64,000 bases of DNA from Lysobacter enzymogenes (GTDB taxonomy: Bacteria; Pseudomonadota; Gammaproteobacteria; Xanthomonadales; Xanthomonadaceae): NCBI RefSeq assembly GCF_017355525.1, contig NZ_CP067395.1, positions 1,116,001 to 1,180,000 on the forward strand. Direction: 5' to 3'. This document shows, piece by piece, positions 18,003-28,847 of the stretch. The notes under the pieces are model-generated. The model was not told the origin of the DNA. It saw only the letters and a program-made list of their open reading frames with translations, and did not search any database. The translations under genes and the position numbers were made by a program. Position 1 is the first letter of the stretch. Every line of letters starts with the position of its first letter.

Positions 18003-18112
18003 AACCTCAGACCGTTTCGAGGTTGTGGCGGCGCCTTGGACGTCACTATGGATGTGGCATTGCGTTCGGATAAGCCGGCAATGCTTAGAATGAATTTCAA
18101 GCGATGCTTGAA
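18003..18112. promoter_or_regulatory. Candidate LysR operators between reductase and LysR genes
   Basis: TTCAAGC/GCTTGAA form a perfect 17-bp palindrome at 18096-18112, overlapping the annotatable ATG 18104. TTCAAGC also occurs at 17968-17974 just upstream of the divergent reductase. A second dyad, AACCTC...GAGGTT, lies at 18003-18024. The arrangement fits autoregulation and control of the neighbour. Confidence 0.5.
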
Positions 18113-18124
18113 GGTAGCAACCCC

Positions 18125-19075
18125 GTGGAAACCCTCGCCAATCTCGAATCCTTCGTCCGCAGCGCCGAACTCGGCGGCTTTTCCGCGGCCGCGCGCCAGC
18201 TCGGGCTGAGCCCGGCCGCGGTCAGCCGCAACGTCGCGGTGCTGGAGCGCAACCTCGGCCTGCGCCTGTTCCAGCGCAGCACCCGCAAGCTGACCCTGAC
18301 CGAAGCCGGCGAACGCGTCCTCGACTCGGTGCGCGAACATGTCGAGGCGCTGCGCGCCGCGCTCGGCGCGGCGGCGCTGGACCGCAGCGAGCCGGCCGGC
18401 ACGCTCAAGCTCAGCCTGTCGCCCGGTTTCGGCCTGGATTACGTGCTGCCGCTGATGCCCGAATTCCTGCGCCGCTATCCGCGTCTGCGCCTGGACTGGC
18501 GCTTCGAGAACCGCCCGGTCGAGCTGATCGCCGAAGGCTTCGACGCCGCGATCGGCGGCGGCATCGAACTCGCCGCCGGGCTGGTGGCGCGGCCGCTGGC
18601 GCCGCTGCACCTGATCGCGGTAGCGGCGCCGGCGTACCTGCATCGCTGGGCGGCCGACGGCGGCGCCCTGCCCGCGCATCCCGACGATCTGGCCGGGCAC
18701 GACGGCATCGTCATGCGTTCGCACCGCCACGGCCGCATCAACCACTGGACCCTGCGCGACGGCGCCGGCCGCGAAGCCGCGGCGCTGCCGCGCGAACGCA
18801 TGGCCTTCGACGACCCCGAGGCGATGGCGCGCGCCGCCGCGCTCGGCCTCGGCGTGACCCTGGTCGCGGTGCAGTACGCGTTGCCGTATCTCGAAGACGG
18901 CCGCCTGCAACGGCTGTTGCCGGACTGGCATGCGGACCTGGGGCCGATCAATCTGTATTTCGCCGGCCGCAGCCTGCTGCCGGCGAAGACCCGCGCGTTC
19001 GTGGATTTCCTCGGCGCGGCCTGCGAGCGCGCCGGGCTGGCGCGACGGCTGTCAGGGCGCACGGCGGGGCCTTGA
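18125..19075 (+). CDS. LysR-family transcriptional regulator
   Basis: 316 residues from GTG 18125. The HTH reads ESFVRSAELGGFSAAARQLG and AAVSRNVAVLERNLGLRLF, followed by the usual LysR substrate-binding domain (GTLKLSLSPGFGLDYVLP...). An in-frame ATG at 18104 lies inside a perfect palindrome with no RBS, while GTG 18125 has AAGG about 10 bases ahead and matches where the family begins. The gene is divergent from the reductase at 17360, its likely target. Confidence 0.88.
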   Translation: METLANLESFVRSAELGGFSAAARQLGLSPAAVSRNVAVLERNLGLRLFQRSTRKLTLTEAGERVLDSVREHVEALRAALGAAALDRSEPAGTLKLSLSPGFGLDYVLPLMPEFLRRYPRLRLDWRFENRPVELIAEGFDAAIGGGIELAAGLVARPLAPLHLIAVAAPAYLHRWAADGGALPAHPDDLAGHDGIVMRSHRHGRINHWTLRDGAGREAAALPRERMAFDDPEAMARAAALGLGVTLVAVQYALPYLEDGRLQRLLPDWHADLGPINLYFAGRSLLPAKTRAFVDFLGAACERAGLARRLSGRTAGP

Positions 19076-19150
19076 CCGCCTCCGCCCCGAGCCAGCCGCG
19101 CCGGACGCGCGTCGTCCGGACCGGGCCGCGCCAAGCCGCCCTTGTGCCGT

Positions 19151-19744
19151 CTATCTGTTGAAACCGTTACGCCACAGCGACCACCACGGTTCGGGCGCCT
19201 GCACCAACTGCCCGGTCTTCAGATCGACCTGGAACGGCGTCCAGCCGTCGGGCGGGTCGCATTGCGCCGATCCGCGCACGCAGCCGGCGCGCACCCCGTG
19301 CAGGACCACTCCATCGACCGCGAGCATCTCCTGGCGCCAGCGCTCGCTGCCGTCCTCGTTCAAATGCCACAGGTCCAGATAACCGCCGACCAGGAAGCCG
19401 AACGTGCCGGCCGGCTCGGCCAGATCCTCCGGCACGATCACCTGCTCCATCGGCGATCCACGCCCATCGCAGAACGATCGCATCTCGCCGGTCTCGGGCC
19501 CGACCACATGGCCGTGCCTGCCCGCGACGATCACCACCGCGCGCGCCGAGCAACGCACCTCGCGCGCGAAGGTGTAGCCGCACTCGTGCCACAGATCGAT
19601 CCGCAGCAACGGGCGGCCGCCGCCGTCGGCGATGCCGACGCGGTCGTCGGCCACGACCGTCGGCCGCGAGTCCCAGGCGAAGGCGATCGCCGGGACGCTT
19701 GCCCACGGCTCGGGCAGGCCTTGCAGGAATTGCGCCTGGTACAT
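19151..19744 (-). CDS. Hypothetical protein downstream of NAD kinase
   Basis: 197 residues, start ATG 19744. It is not recognised. It looks like a soluble, mainly beta protein rich in Trp and Gly (PEPWASVPAIAFAWDSR, RIDLWHECGYTF, FLVGGYLDLWHLNEDGSERW), with no signal peptide or membrane segment. It follows the NAD kinase stop by 38 bases on the same strand, so the two may be co-transcribed. No function is proposed. Confidence 0.65.
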   Translation of the reverse strand: MYQAQFLQGLPEPWASVPAIAFAWDSRPTVVADDRVGIADGGGRPLLRIDLWHECGYTFAREVRCSARAVVIVAGRHGHVVGPETGEMRSFCDGRGSPMEQVIVPEDLAEPAGTFGFLVGGYLDLWHLNEDGSERWRQEMLAVDGVVLHGVRAGCVRGSAQCDPPDGWTPFQVDLKTGQLVQAPEPWWSLWRNGFNR

Positions 19745-19782
19745 GTCCGATCGGATGGCGGTAGGCGGGCCGGCTGCGGCGC

Positions 19783-20562
19783 TCAGCCGCTGGTGAACTG
19801 CTCGATCAGCATCCGTTCTTCCAGGTTGTGCTCCGGATCGAACAGCAAGGTGACCGTGCGGTCGCGCGATTCGCGGATGGTGACTTCGACCACGTCGCGC
19901 ACTTCGTGCGAGTCGGCGGTGGCGCTGACCGGGCGCTTGTACGGGTCGAGCACGCGGAAGCGCACTTCGGTGTCGGCCTTGAGCAGCGCGCCGCGCCAGC
20001 GGCGCGGGCGGAATGCGGCGATCGGGGTCAGCGCGATCACCGCCGAGCCCAGCGGCAGGATCGGACCGTGGGCGGAGAAGTTGTAGGCGGTGCTGCCGGC
20101 CGGGGTCGCGACCAGGACGCCGTCGCAGATCAGCTCGTCGAGGCGGGTCTGGCCGTTGAGGTCGATGCGCAGGTGCGCGGCCTGGCGGGTCTGGCGCAGC
20201 AGCGAGACTTCGTTGTAGGCCAGCGAGCCGAAGCTCGCGCCCGACTCGGTCTGCGCGACCATTTCCAGCGGCCGCAGCACCGCCGGCTCGGCCAGGGTCA
20301 GGCGTTCGAGCAAGTCGTCGCCGCCGCCGGCGTGCTGGTTCATCAGGAAGCCGACCGTGCCGAGCTTCATCCCGTACACGGGTTTGCCGAGCGCGCCGTG
20401 GCGGTGCAGGGTCTGCAGCATGAAGCCGTCGCCGCCGAGCGCGCACAGGATGTCGGCGTCGGCCGGTTCGCACTGGCCGTGGCGGGCGCTGAGTCCGGCG
20501 AGCGCGCGCTGCGCTTCGTCGGTGTGGCTGGCGAGAAAGGCGATGCGGGGCGTCGCGGTCAT
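19783..20562 (-). CDS. nadK: NAD kinase
   Basis: 259 residues. It has the NAD kinase phosphate-binding signature GGDG at 43-46 ([13 protein letters not shown]), the [10 protein letters not shown] segment with the adenosine-binding Asn-Glu, and the conserved [21 protein letters not shown] stretch, which contains [10 protein letters not shown]. The enzyme phosphorylates NAD to NADP in the cytosol using ATP or polyphosphate. Start ATG 20562 is chosen because the upstream in-frame residues ([11 protein letters not shown]) are not conserved in the family. Confidence 0.95.
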   Translation of the reverse strand: MTATPRIAFLASHTDEAQRALAGLSARHGQCEPADADILCALGGDGFMLQTLHRHGALGKPVYGMKLGTVGFLMNQHAGGGDDLLERLTLAEPAVLRPLEMVAQTESGASFGSLAYNEVSLLRQTRQAAHLRIDLNGQTRLDELICDGVLVATPAGSTAYNFSAHGPILPLGSAVIALTPIAAFRPRRWRGALLKADTEVRFRVLDPYKRPVSATADSHEVRDVVEVTIRESRDRTVTLLFDPEHNLEERMLIEQFTSG

Positions 20563-20712
20563 CGGCGGCTCCGGGAGGACCGCGTCAGCATAACCCGGCC
20601 GGTGCGGGGGATTGGTGTCGGGGCGGCGCAACGCGAGGTGTTGGCGGAATGTGTTTTTCGCGACGCGGTCGCGGTTTGCGCGCGCATTGGTACCGCGCCG
20701 TCGCGGTTTCTT

Positions 20713-20813
20713 CCTGTAGGAGCGGCGCGAGCCGCGACCGCGACAACGCAGCGATTGCGCAAGGTCCGTCGTAGTTGCGTTTTCGCGGTCGCGGCTCGCG
20801 CCGCTCCTACAGG
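20713..20813. repeat. REP pair (inverted), family A
   Basis: Plus copy 20713-20743 and inverted copy 20784-20813 in the gap between NAD kinase and NAD-glutamate dehydrogenase. Confidence 0.85.
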
Positions 20814-20825
20814 GGACCGCCCACG

Positions 20826-20858
20826 AAAAAGCCCCTCGCCCGCGAGGGCGAAGGGCTT
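20826..20858 (-). terminator. Rho-independent terminator of the NAD-glutamate dehydrogenase gene
   Basis: On the minus strand a 13-base stem (AAGCCCTTCGCCC / GGGCGAGGGGCTT, one mismatch) with a TCGC loop at 20829-20858 is followed by a T-run (20826-20830), about 50 bases after the stop at 20908. Confidence 0.85.
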
Positions 20859-20907
20859 GGTTTCGCTGCCGCGAAGCCGGCGCGAACGCCGGCCCCGCGC
20901 ATCGCCG

Positions 20908-23900
20908 TCAGCCGCGCGCGGCCAACTGCGACAGACGCTGCACCGCGACCGACGCGGTCGGGTAGTCCAGGGTCTTCTGCGCCGCCAGTTCGGTCAGCAT
21001 CGCCAGGGTGAAGCGCAGCGACTGGTCGTCGCGGCTCAGCCACTGCTTGACCTTGGCTTCGGCGTTGGCGCCCGGCATCTTCAGCACCTGGCCGACCAGC
21101 ACGCGCTGCTGGGTCGACAGTTCCTCGCGCAGCACGCCGCGCGCGACCGCGTGCCAGCGGCCGTCGACGGCCAGCGCGTCGATCTGCTCCTGCAGCCACG
21201 GCAGGCGCAGCGCTTCGCCGAGGCGGAAGTGGACCTTGGCCACGTCGACCGGCTTGAGCTTGCGCTCGCGCGCCAGTTCGATGATGTCGCAGCTCGGCTC
21301 CAGGTACGGCAGCGCCGCCAGCTGCGCGGCCAGCGCTTCCGGCACGCCCTTGGCCTTCCAGTCGGCGAACGCGGCATCGTGCGCCGGACGCTCGCCGTCG
21401 CCGAGGATGCCGTGGCCGGCGCGGATGTTCTTGAAGCCGTCGTGGTAGCGCTCCACCGCGGTGGTGATGTCGGGGATCGCGCCGGGGCGCGACAGCAGCC
21501 AGCGCGTGAACGAGCGCTGCAGGTTCCAGATCACCTGCAGGGCGTCGATCTGGGTCGACTCGGCGACCTTGCCGTCGAGCGCGTCGATCTGCGCCCACAG
21601 CTCGCGCGCGTCGAGCGTCTCGCGGGTGATGGTGAAGGCCTTGGCGACCTCGCCCGGGGTGCGGCCGCTGTCTTCCTGCATGCGCAGCAGGAAGGTCGCG
21701 CCCATCCGGTTGATGGTCGAGTTGGTCACCGCGGTGGCGATGATCTCGCGCTTCAGGCGGTGGTTCTCCATCGCCTTGGCGTACTTGGCCTGCAACGGCT
21801 GCGGGAAGTAGCGGACCAGTTCCTTCGACAGGTACGGGTCTTCCGGCACGTCCGAATCGAGCATCTGCTGGAACGCGACCAGCTTGGAGTACGACAGCAG
21901 CACCGACAGTTCCGGACGGGTCAGGCCCTGGCCGCGCGCCTTGCGCTCGGCGATCTCGGCGTCGGTCGGCAGGAACTCGATCTGGCGGTCGAGCAGGCCC
22001 TGCGATTCCAGGGTGCGGATGAAGTGCAGCTTGCTGCCCAGGCGGGTCAGGCTCATCCGCTCCATCAGGCTGATCGCCTGGTTCTGGCGGTAGTTGTCGT
22101 TGAGCACCAGCTCGGCGACCTCGTCGGTCATCGACGCCAGCAGCTTGTTGCGCTCCGGCAGCGTGAGCTTCTTCGCCTGCACCTGCCCGTTGAGCAGGAT
22201 CTTGATGTTGACCTCGTGGTCGGAGGTGTCCACGCCGGCGGAGTTGTCGATGAAGTCGGTGTTCAGCAGCACGCCGTGCTGGGCCGCTTCGATGCGGCCG
22301 AGCTGGGTCAGGCCGAGGTTGCCGCCCTCGCCGACCATCTTGCAGCGCAGGTCCGCGCCGTTGACGCGCAGGGCGTTGTTGGCGCGGTCGCCGACGTCGC
22401 CGTTGGACTCGCTGCGGGCCTTGACGTAGGTGCCGATGCCGCCGTTCCACAGCAGGTCGACCGGCGCCTTGAGGATCGCGCTCATCAGTTCGGCCGGGCT
22501 CAGCGCGCTGACGTTGCCTTCGATGCCGAGCGCGGCGCGGGCCTCGGCCGACAGCGGGATCGACTTGGCCGAGCGCGGGTACACGCCGCCGCCCTTGCTG
22601 ATGAGCTTCTTGTCGTAATCCTCCCAGCTCGAACGCGGCAGCTTGAACATGCGGTCGCGTTCGGCGAACGAGCGCGCCGCGTCCGGAGTCGGGTCGAGGA
22701 AGATGTGGCGGTGGTCGAACGCGGCGACCAGCAGGATGTGTTCGCTCAGCAGCATGCCGTTGCCGAACACGTCGCCGGACATGTCGCCGATGCCGACCGC
22801 GGTGAAGTCCTGGGTCTGGCTGTCGCGGCCGAGCGCGCGGAAGTGGCGCTTGACCGATTCCCACGCGCCCTTGGCGGTGATGCCCATGCCCTTGTGGTCG
22901 TAACCGACCGAGCCGCCCGAGGCGAACGCGTCGTCGAGCCAGAACTTGTGCTCGGCGGCGATGCCGTTGGCGATGTCGGAGAAGGTCGCGGTGCCCTTGT
23001 CGGCGGCGACGACCAGGTAGGGGTCGTCGTTGTCGTGACGCACGACATTAGCCGGCGGCACGATCTTGCCGTCGACGATGTTGTCGGTGATGTCGAGCAG
23101 GCCGTTGATGAACATCTTGTAGCAGGCGATGCCCTCGGCCAGCACCGCGTCGCGGTCGCCGCCCAGCGGCGGACGCTTGGCGAAGAAGCCGCCCTTGGAA
23201 CCGACCGGCACGATCACCGTGTTCTTGACCATCTGCGCCTTGACCAGACCCAGCACCTCGGTGCGGAAGTCCTCGCGCCGGTCCGACCAGCGCAGGCCGC
23301 CGCGGGCGACCGGGCCGAAGCGCAGGTGCACGCCTTCTACGCGCGGGCCGTAGACGAAGATTTCGCGGTAGGGCTTGGGCTTGGGCAGGTCCGGCACCTG
23401 CGCCGAATCGAACTTGTAGCTGACGTAGCCGCGGTCGGAACCATCGTTCGCGCGCTGGTAGTAGCTGGTGCGCAACGTCGCCTGGATCGCGCCGATGAAG
23501 CTGCGCAGGATGCGGTCTTCGTCGAGGCTGGAGACGCGGTCGAGCAGCGACTTCAGCGCGGTCACCGCGGCCTCGGCCTGGGCCTCGCGCTTGCCGGCGC
23601 GGGCGGCGATGACCGGCTCGAGCGCGGCGCGCACGGCGTCGTCGCCGTCGTGCAGGGCTTCGAACTGGACCTTGAGGCGGTCCTGGCCGGCCTTGATCTC
23701 GGCCTTGCTCTCGCTGCCGGTGGTCGGGTCGAAGCGCGCTTCGAACAGCTCGACCAGCAGGCGCGCCAGCAACGGATAGCGGGCGAAGGTTTCTTCGACG
23801 TAGCTCTGCGAGAACGGCACGCCGACCTGCAGCAGGTACTTGCAGTACGCGCGCAGCATCGCGATCTGGCGCCAGGACAGGCTGGCGGCCAGGATCAGGC

Positions 23901-25992
23901 GGTTGAAGCCGTCGTTCTCGGCGTTGCCGCGCCAGATCTGGGCGAAGGCGTCCTCGAAGTTCTCGTCGAGGCGGTCGACGTCGATGTCGGTGTTGGCGGT
24001 CTCGACTTCGAAGTCCTGGATGTAGACCGGCTGGCCGTCGACGGTCAGCCGGTACGGGTGCTCGGAGATCACCCGCAGGCCCATGTTCTCCATCATCGGC
24101 AGCGCGTCCGACAGCGGGATGTCGTCGAGCTGGCGGTAGAACTTGAAGCGCAGGCCGCCCTCGCCCGGACGGGTCCGGCACAGGCTCAAGCGCAGGTCTT
24201 CCGGACCGCTCAGCGCGGCCAGGTGGGCGATGTCCTGCGCGGCGACGCCGGCGGAGACTTCGTCGATGTAGCCCGGCGGCAGCGCGCGGCCGTAGCGCTG
24301 GATCAGCGCCAGGCCCTGCTGCTCGCCGTTGTTGCGCACCAGCGCTTCGCGCAGGTCGTCCTGGCGGTTGCGCACGATCTCGGTCAGCTGCGCTTCGATC
24401 GCGCCGTTGTCGACCTGCACCGCCTCGCCCGACTTCGGCCGCACGATCAGGTGCAGCTGGGCCAGCGGCGACTCGCCGATGTGCACGGTGGTGTCGACGT
24501 GCTCGCCGTGCAGCTTGTCCTTGAGCATCGCTTCCACGCGCAGGCGCACGTCGGTGTTGAAGCGTTCGCGCGGGATGTAGACCAGCACCGAGAAATAGCG
24601 GCCGTAGCGGTCGCGGCGCAGGAACAGCTTGCTGCGCACGCGCTCCTGCAGGCCGAGGATGCCCGAGGTGGTCTTGAGCAGTTCTTCCTCGCCGGACTGG
24701 AACAGCTCGTCGCGCGGCAGGGTTTCCAGCACGTGGCGCAGGGCCTTGCCGCTGTGGCTGTCGGCGGCCAGGCCGGACTGCTGCATCACGTAGTTGTGGC
24801 GCTGGCGCACCAGCGGGATGTCCCACGGGCGGCGGTTGTAGGCGCTGGAGGTGTACAGGCCGAGGAAGCGCTTCTCGCCGGTCGGACGGCCCTGGGCGTC
24901 GAAGCTGAGCACGCCGATGTAGTCCATGTAGCCCGGACGGTGCACGGTCGAGCGCGCATTGGTCTTGGTCAGGATCAGCGCATCGACCGAACCCGACTGC
25001 GGCATGTAGTGGGCCGCCAGCGAGGTCAGCGCGCGCGGCTTGCCGCCCTGCTTGCCGCGCAGCAGGCCCAGGCCGCTGTCCTTGACCGCGCGCAGCACGC
25101 CTTCGCCGCCCTGCTGCACGACTTCGTATTCGCGGTAGCCGAGGAAGGTGAAGTGGTTGTCGGCGGCCCATTGCAGGAACGCCTGCGCCTCGAGCTTGCC
25201 CTGCTCGTCGATCGGCATGGTCTGCGCCGGCAGTTCGTCGGCGACCTGCTTCATCCGGTCGCGCATCTGCGACCAGTCGCGCACGATCGCGCGTACGTCG
25301 GCGAGCACGGTGTCGAGCGCCTGCTTGATCTGCGCCATCGCTTCCGGCGTCTGCCGGTCCAGCTCCAGGTGCATCAGCGATTCGGCCTGGCCTTCGCCGA
25401 CCGCGAGCAGCTTGCCGGCCTTGTCGCGCTGGAACTTGACCACCGGATGGCCGAGCACGTGCACGCCGACGCCGAGGTCGGCCAGGGCCATCGTCACCGA
25501 GTCGACCAGGAACGGCATGTCGTCGTTGGCGACCTGCAGCACGGTGTGCTGCGATTCCCAGCCGTGGCTCTTGAGCTGCGGGTTGAACAGGCGCACCAGC
25601 GCGTTGCCGGGCTTGCGGTCGCGGGCGAAGTCGAGGAAGTCGGCGGCCAGCGCGGCCCAGCCGTCGGCCGCGTGCTGCGGCATCTCGTCGCTGCTCATGC
25701 GCTTGTAGAACGCCTGGGCGAAGGCCTCGGCCTCGGCATGGCGCGCCTTCGGCAGGCGCTTGCGCATGGCTTCGACGACCGGGCGCAGGTCGACCGACTG
25801 CGCGTCCAGCGGCGGCGCCGACTGCGGCGCGCGGCTGGCGGACTTGGCGGCCGGCTTGGCGGCGGCCGCGGGCTTGGCGGCGGACTTGGCGGCCGGTGCG
25901 GTCGCCTTGGCTTGCTTGGCCGGGGCCGCCTTGGCGGCCTTGGCGGCCGGTTTGGCGGGTTCGGACTTGGAAGCTTTGGGTTTGCTGCTCAT
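20908..25992 (-). CDS. gdhB: NAD-specific glutamate dehydrogenase, large (180 kDa) type
   Basis: 1694 residues. The sequence from about residue 65 on matches the large bacterial NAD-GDH family: HGWESQHTVLQVANDDMPFLVDSV near the N-terminus, PRERFNTDVRLR, and the catalytic core RFGPVARGGLRWSDRREDFRTE with PVGSKGGFFAKR and ASGGSVGYDHKGMGITAKGAWE. It oxidises glutamate to 2-oxoglutarate and ammonia with NAD, feeding the TCA cycle. Residues 1-60 are an unusual low-complexity tail of Lys, Ala and Pro. A terminator follows the stop. The symbol follows common usage for this family (gdhB/gdh2). Confidence 0.93.
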   Translation of the reverse strand: MSSKPKASKSEPAKPAAKAAKAAPAKQAKATAPAAKSAAKPAAAAKPAAKSASRAPQSAPPLDAQSVDLRPVVEAMRKRLPKARHAEAEAFAQAFYKRMSSDEMPQHAADGWAALAADFLDFARDRKPGNALVRLFNPQLKSHGWESQHTVLQVANDDMPFLVDSVTMALADLGVGVHVLGHPVVKFQRDKAGKLLAVGEGQAESLMHLELDRQTPEAMAQIKQALDTVLADVRAIVRDWSQMRDRMKQVADELPAQTMPIDEQGKLEAQAFLQWAADNHFTFLGYREYEVVQQGGEGVLRAVKDSGLGLLRGKQGGKPRALTSLAAHYMPQSGSVDALILTKTNARSTVHRPGYMDYIGVLSFDAQGRPTGEKRFLGLYTSSAYNRRPWDIPLVRQRHNYVMQQSGLAADSHSGKALRHVLETLPRDELFQSGEEELLKTTSGILGLQERVRSKLFLRRDRYGRYFSVLVYIPRERFNTDVRLRVEAMLKDKLHGEHVDTTVHIGESPLAQLHLIVRPKSGEAVQVDNGAIEAQLTEIVRNRQDDLREALVRNNGEQQGLALIQRYGRALPPGYIDEVSAGVAAQDIAHLAALSGPEDLRLSLCRTRPGEGGLRFKFYRQLDDIPLSDALPMMENMGLRVISEHPYRLTVDGQPVYIQDFEVETANTDIDVDRLDENFEDAFAQIWRGNAENDGFNRLILAASLSWRQIAMLRAYCKYLLQVGVPFSQSYVEETFARYPLLARLLVELFEARFDPTTGSESKAEIKAGQDRLKVQFEALHDGDDAVRAALEPVIAARAGKREAQAEAAVTALKSLLDRVSSLDEDRILRSFIGAIQATLRTSYYQRANDGSDRGYVSYKFDSAQVPDLPKPKPYREIFVYGPRVEGVHLRFGPVARGGLRWSDRREDFRTEVLGLVKAQMVKNTVIVPVGSKGGFFAKRPPLGGDRDAVLAEGIACYKMFINGLLDITDNIVDGKIVPPANVVRHDNDDPYLVVAADKGTATFSDIANGIAAEHKFWLDDAFASGGSVGYDHKGMGITAKGAWESVKRHFRALGRDSQTQDFTAVGIGDMSGDVFGNGMLLSEHILLVAAFDHRHIFLDPTPDAARSFAERDRMFKLPRSSWEDYDKKLISKGGGVYPRSAKSIPLSAEARAALGIEGNVSALSPAELMSAILKAPVDLLWNGGIGTYVKARSESNGDVGDRANNALRVNGADLRCKMVGEGGNLGLTQLGRIEAAQHGVLLNTDFIDNSAGVDTSDHEVNIKILLNGQVQAKKLTLPERNKLLASMTDEVAELVLNDNYRQNQAISLMERMSLTRLGSKLHFIRTLESQGLLDRQIEFLPTDAEIAERKARGQGLTRPELSVLLSYSKLVAFQQMLDSDVPEDPYLSKELVRYFPQPLQAKYAKAMENHRLKREIIATAVTNSTINRMGATFLLRMQEDSGRTPGEVAKAFTITRETLDARELWAQIDALDGKVAESTQIDALQVIWNLQRSFTRWLLSRPGAIPDITTAVERYHDGFKNIRAGHGILGDGERPAHDAAFADWKAKGVPEALAAQLAALPYLEPSCDIIELARERKLKPVDVAKVHFRLGEALRLPWLQEQIDALAVDGRWHAVARGVLREELSTQQRVLVGQVLKMPGANAEAKVKQWLSRDDQSLRFTLAMLTELAAQKTLDYPTASVAVQRLSQLAARG

Positions 25993-26265
25993 GGGAACGT
26001 TTTAGGTCCGGATGGAATGAGGCCCACGCTTGCGCGCGGGCCAAGAGAGAGGTTGTTGCAGCGGATACAGCGGAATTCGTACGGCGGCAAAAGCGCCGGC
26101 GCCGTAATCGGGCGACGCCGCGGCGCAGCCGCGCGCGCCGGCGCGAAGGCCGGAGCGCGGGCCGGCGTGAAGCGCGGCGGCGACGACGGCGCGCAGGCCA
26201 GTGCCGCCGTCCTCAGGACAGGCGGTGGGCCGGGACGAGCCGAAACGTTTCATCGGCGGGGAACG

Positions 26266-27426
<1,161 letters not shown>

Positions 27427-27844
27427 GTCGCACCTCTGCTGGGTTGAGCGCTGCGGCCGTTCCCCCTTTTCGCGGCGCGCTCTGCGGCGCGGTCGCATCC
27501 CGGAACGACCGGCGCGTTGGTTCTGCGTCCTGGTCCGCGACCGTGCATCGGGCCGCGAATGCGAATTGTAGCCGCGCGCGCCGCAGAACCCCACCCATGC
27601 GGCTGCCCCGATCTGGCGTCATGCCGGTCTTCGCCGCCGCGCTTCAGTCGCCGTTGCGGCGTGCTGCGGCGCCGCACGACTTGACCTGGGCGCACGGCCG
27701 GCACACACTTATCTCTATATCGCGATACGTTGATGAAAGCCGGGAATAGGGATTCGGGATTGGGGATTCGCAGAGCGGATCGTCCCGCCCATACCGCGTA
27801 ACCGCTTTCACCGATCCCTCATCTCAAATCCCGAATCCCGACCT
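27427..27844. other. 418-bp intergenic region between divergent genes
   Basis: It holds the control region for the divergent acyl-CoA dehydrogenase and SahR-like genes. It contains a perfect dyad at 27718-27727 and two short stretches of the GGGATTC heptamer. No gene was seen. Confidence 0.6.
27718..27727. promoter_or_regulatory. TATCGCGATA palindrome upstream of the SahR-like gene
   Basis: A perfect 10-bp dyad in a short A/T-rich stretch about 120 bases upstream of the regulator-metH operon. ArsR-family proteins bind such dyads, so this is a candidate autoregulatory site. The match to the known SahR motif was not checked. Confidence 0.4.
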
Positions 27845-28807
27845 ATGGACCTCGAAGGCTGGTCAGCCCGACTCAAAGTATTCGCCGACGCGACCCGCGT
27901 GCGCCTGCTCGCCCTGCTCGAGCGCGAGGAGCTGACCGTGGCCGAGCTGTCGGCGATCACCCGGCTGGCCCAGCCGCGCGTGTCCACCCACCTGTCCAAG
28001 CTCAAGGAAGCCGGGCTGGTGCGCGACCGCCGCGCCGGCGTCTCGGCGTACTACCGTTTCGACGAAGGCGCGCTCGACCAGGCCCAGCGCGCGCTGTGGC
28101 AGACCCTGAGCACCGGCAGCGACGATCCTTTGCTGCGCCAGGACGCCGAGCGCGTGACCGCGGTGCTGGCGATGCGCGCCTCCGACCAGAACTGGGCCGA
28201 CTCGGTCGCCGGCGACATGGAACGCCACTACTCGCCTGGCCGCACCTGGGAAGCGCTGGCGCGTTCGGCGCTGCCGTTGCTGCAGCCCGGCGACGTGCTC
28301 GACATCGCCTCCGGCGACGGCGTGCTGGCCGAACTGCTGGCGCCGCACTCGCACCGCTACATCTGCCTGGACGCCAGCACCAAGGTGGTCGCCGCCGCGT
28401 CCGAGCGCCTGCGCAAGCTGCGCAACGTGGAAGTGCGCGAAGGCGACATGCACGCGCTGCCGTTCGAAGCCGAGACCTTCGACCTGGTGGTGCTGATGCA
28501 CGCGCTGACCTACGCCGAGCAGCCGGCCCAGGCCGTGGTCGAGGCCGCGCGCGTGCTGCGCCCCGGCGGCCGCCTGCTGCTGACCAGTCTGGCCCGGCAC
28601 GAGCACCGCGGCGCGGTCGAGGCCTTCGGCCACGTCAACCTCGGCTTCACCGAGAAGGACCTGCATAAGTTCGCGTCCAAGGCCGGCTTCGAGATCGTCA
28701 GCTGCGAGACCGTCACCCGCGAGCGCCGTCCGCCGCACTTCGAGGTGATCGCGCTGATGGCGCGCAAGCCGCAGCCCGAGCCGGCGCGCAAGCCCGGCAA
28801 GAAGTGA
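27845..28807 (+). CDS. ArsR-type regulator fused to SAM-methyltransferase domain (SahR-like)
   Basis: 320 residues. The N-terminal ~100 residues are an ArsR winged helix ([52 protein letters not shown]). The C-terminal ~200 form a class I methyltransferase fold ([36 protein letters not shown]). This two-domain form is known for SahR, an S-adenosylhomocysteine-sensing repressor of methionine-cycle genes in Proteobacteria. It is followed 40 bases later by metH on the same strand, which fits that role. The assignment to SahR is inferred from architecture and context. Confidence 0.8.
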   Translation: MDLEGWSARLKVFADATRVRLLALLEREELTVAELSAITRLAQPRVSTHLSKLKEAGLVRDRRAGVSAYYRFDEGALDQAQRALWQTLSTGSDDPLLRQDAERVTAVLAMRASDQNWADSVAGDMERHYSPGRTWEALARSALPLLQPGDVLDIASGDGVLAELLAPHSHRYICLDASTKVVAAASERLRKLRNVEVREGDMHALPFEAETFDLVVLMHALTYAEQPAQAVVEAARVLRPGGRLLLTSLARHEHRGAVEAFGHVNLGFTEKDLHKFASKAGFEIVSCETVTRERRPPHFEVIALMARKPQPEPARKPGKK

Positions 28808-28847
28808 CCGTCCGCCCGCACCCGCACCGTCGACAAGAGCAACGCCG

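Noticed and set aside
20626..20712. A gene between NAD kinase and the REP pair
   Set aside because: Only short frames without RBS, partly made of repeat sequence.
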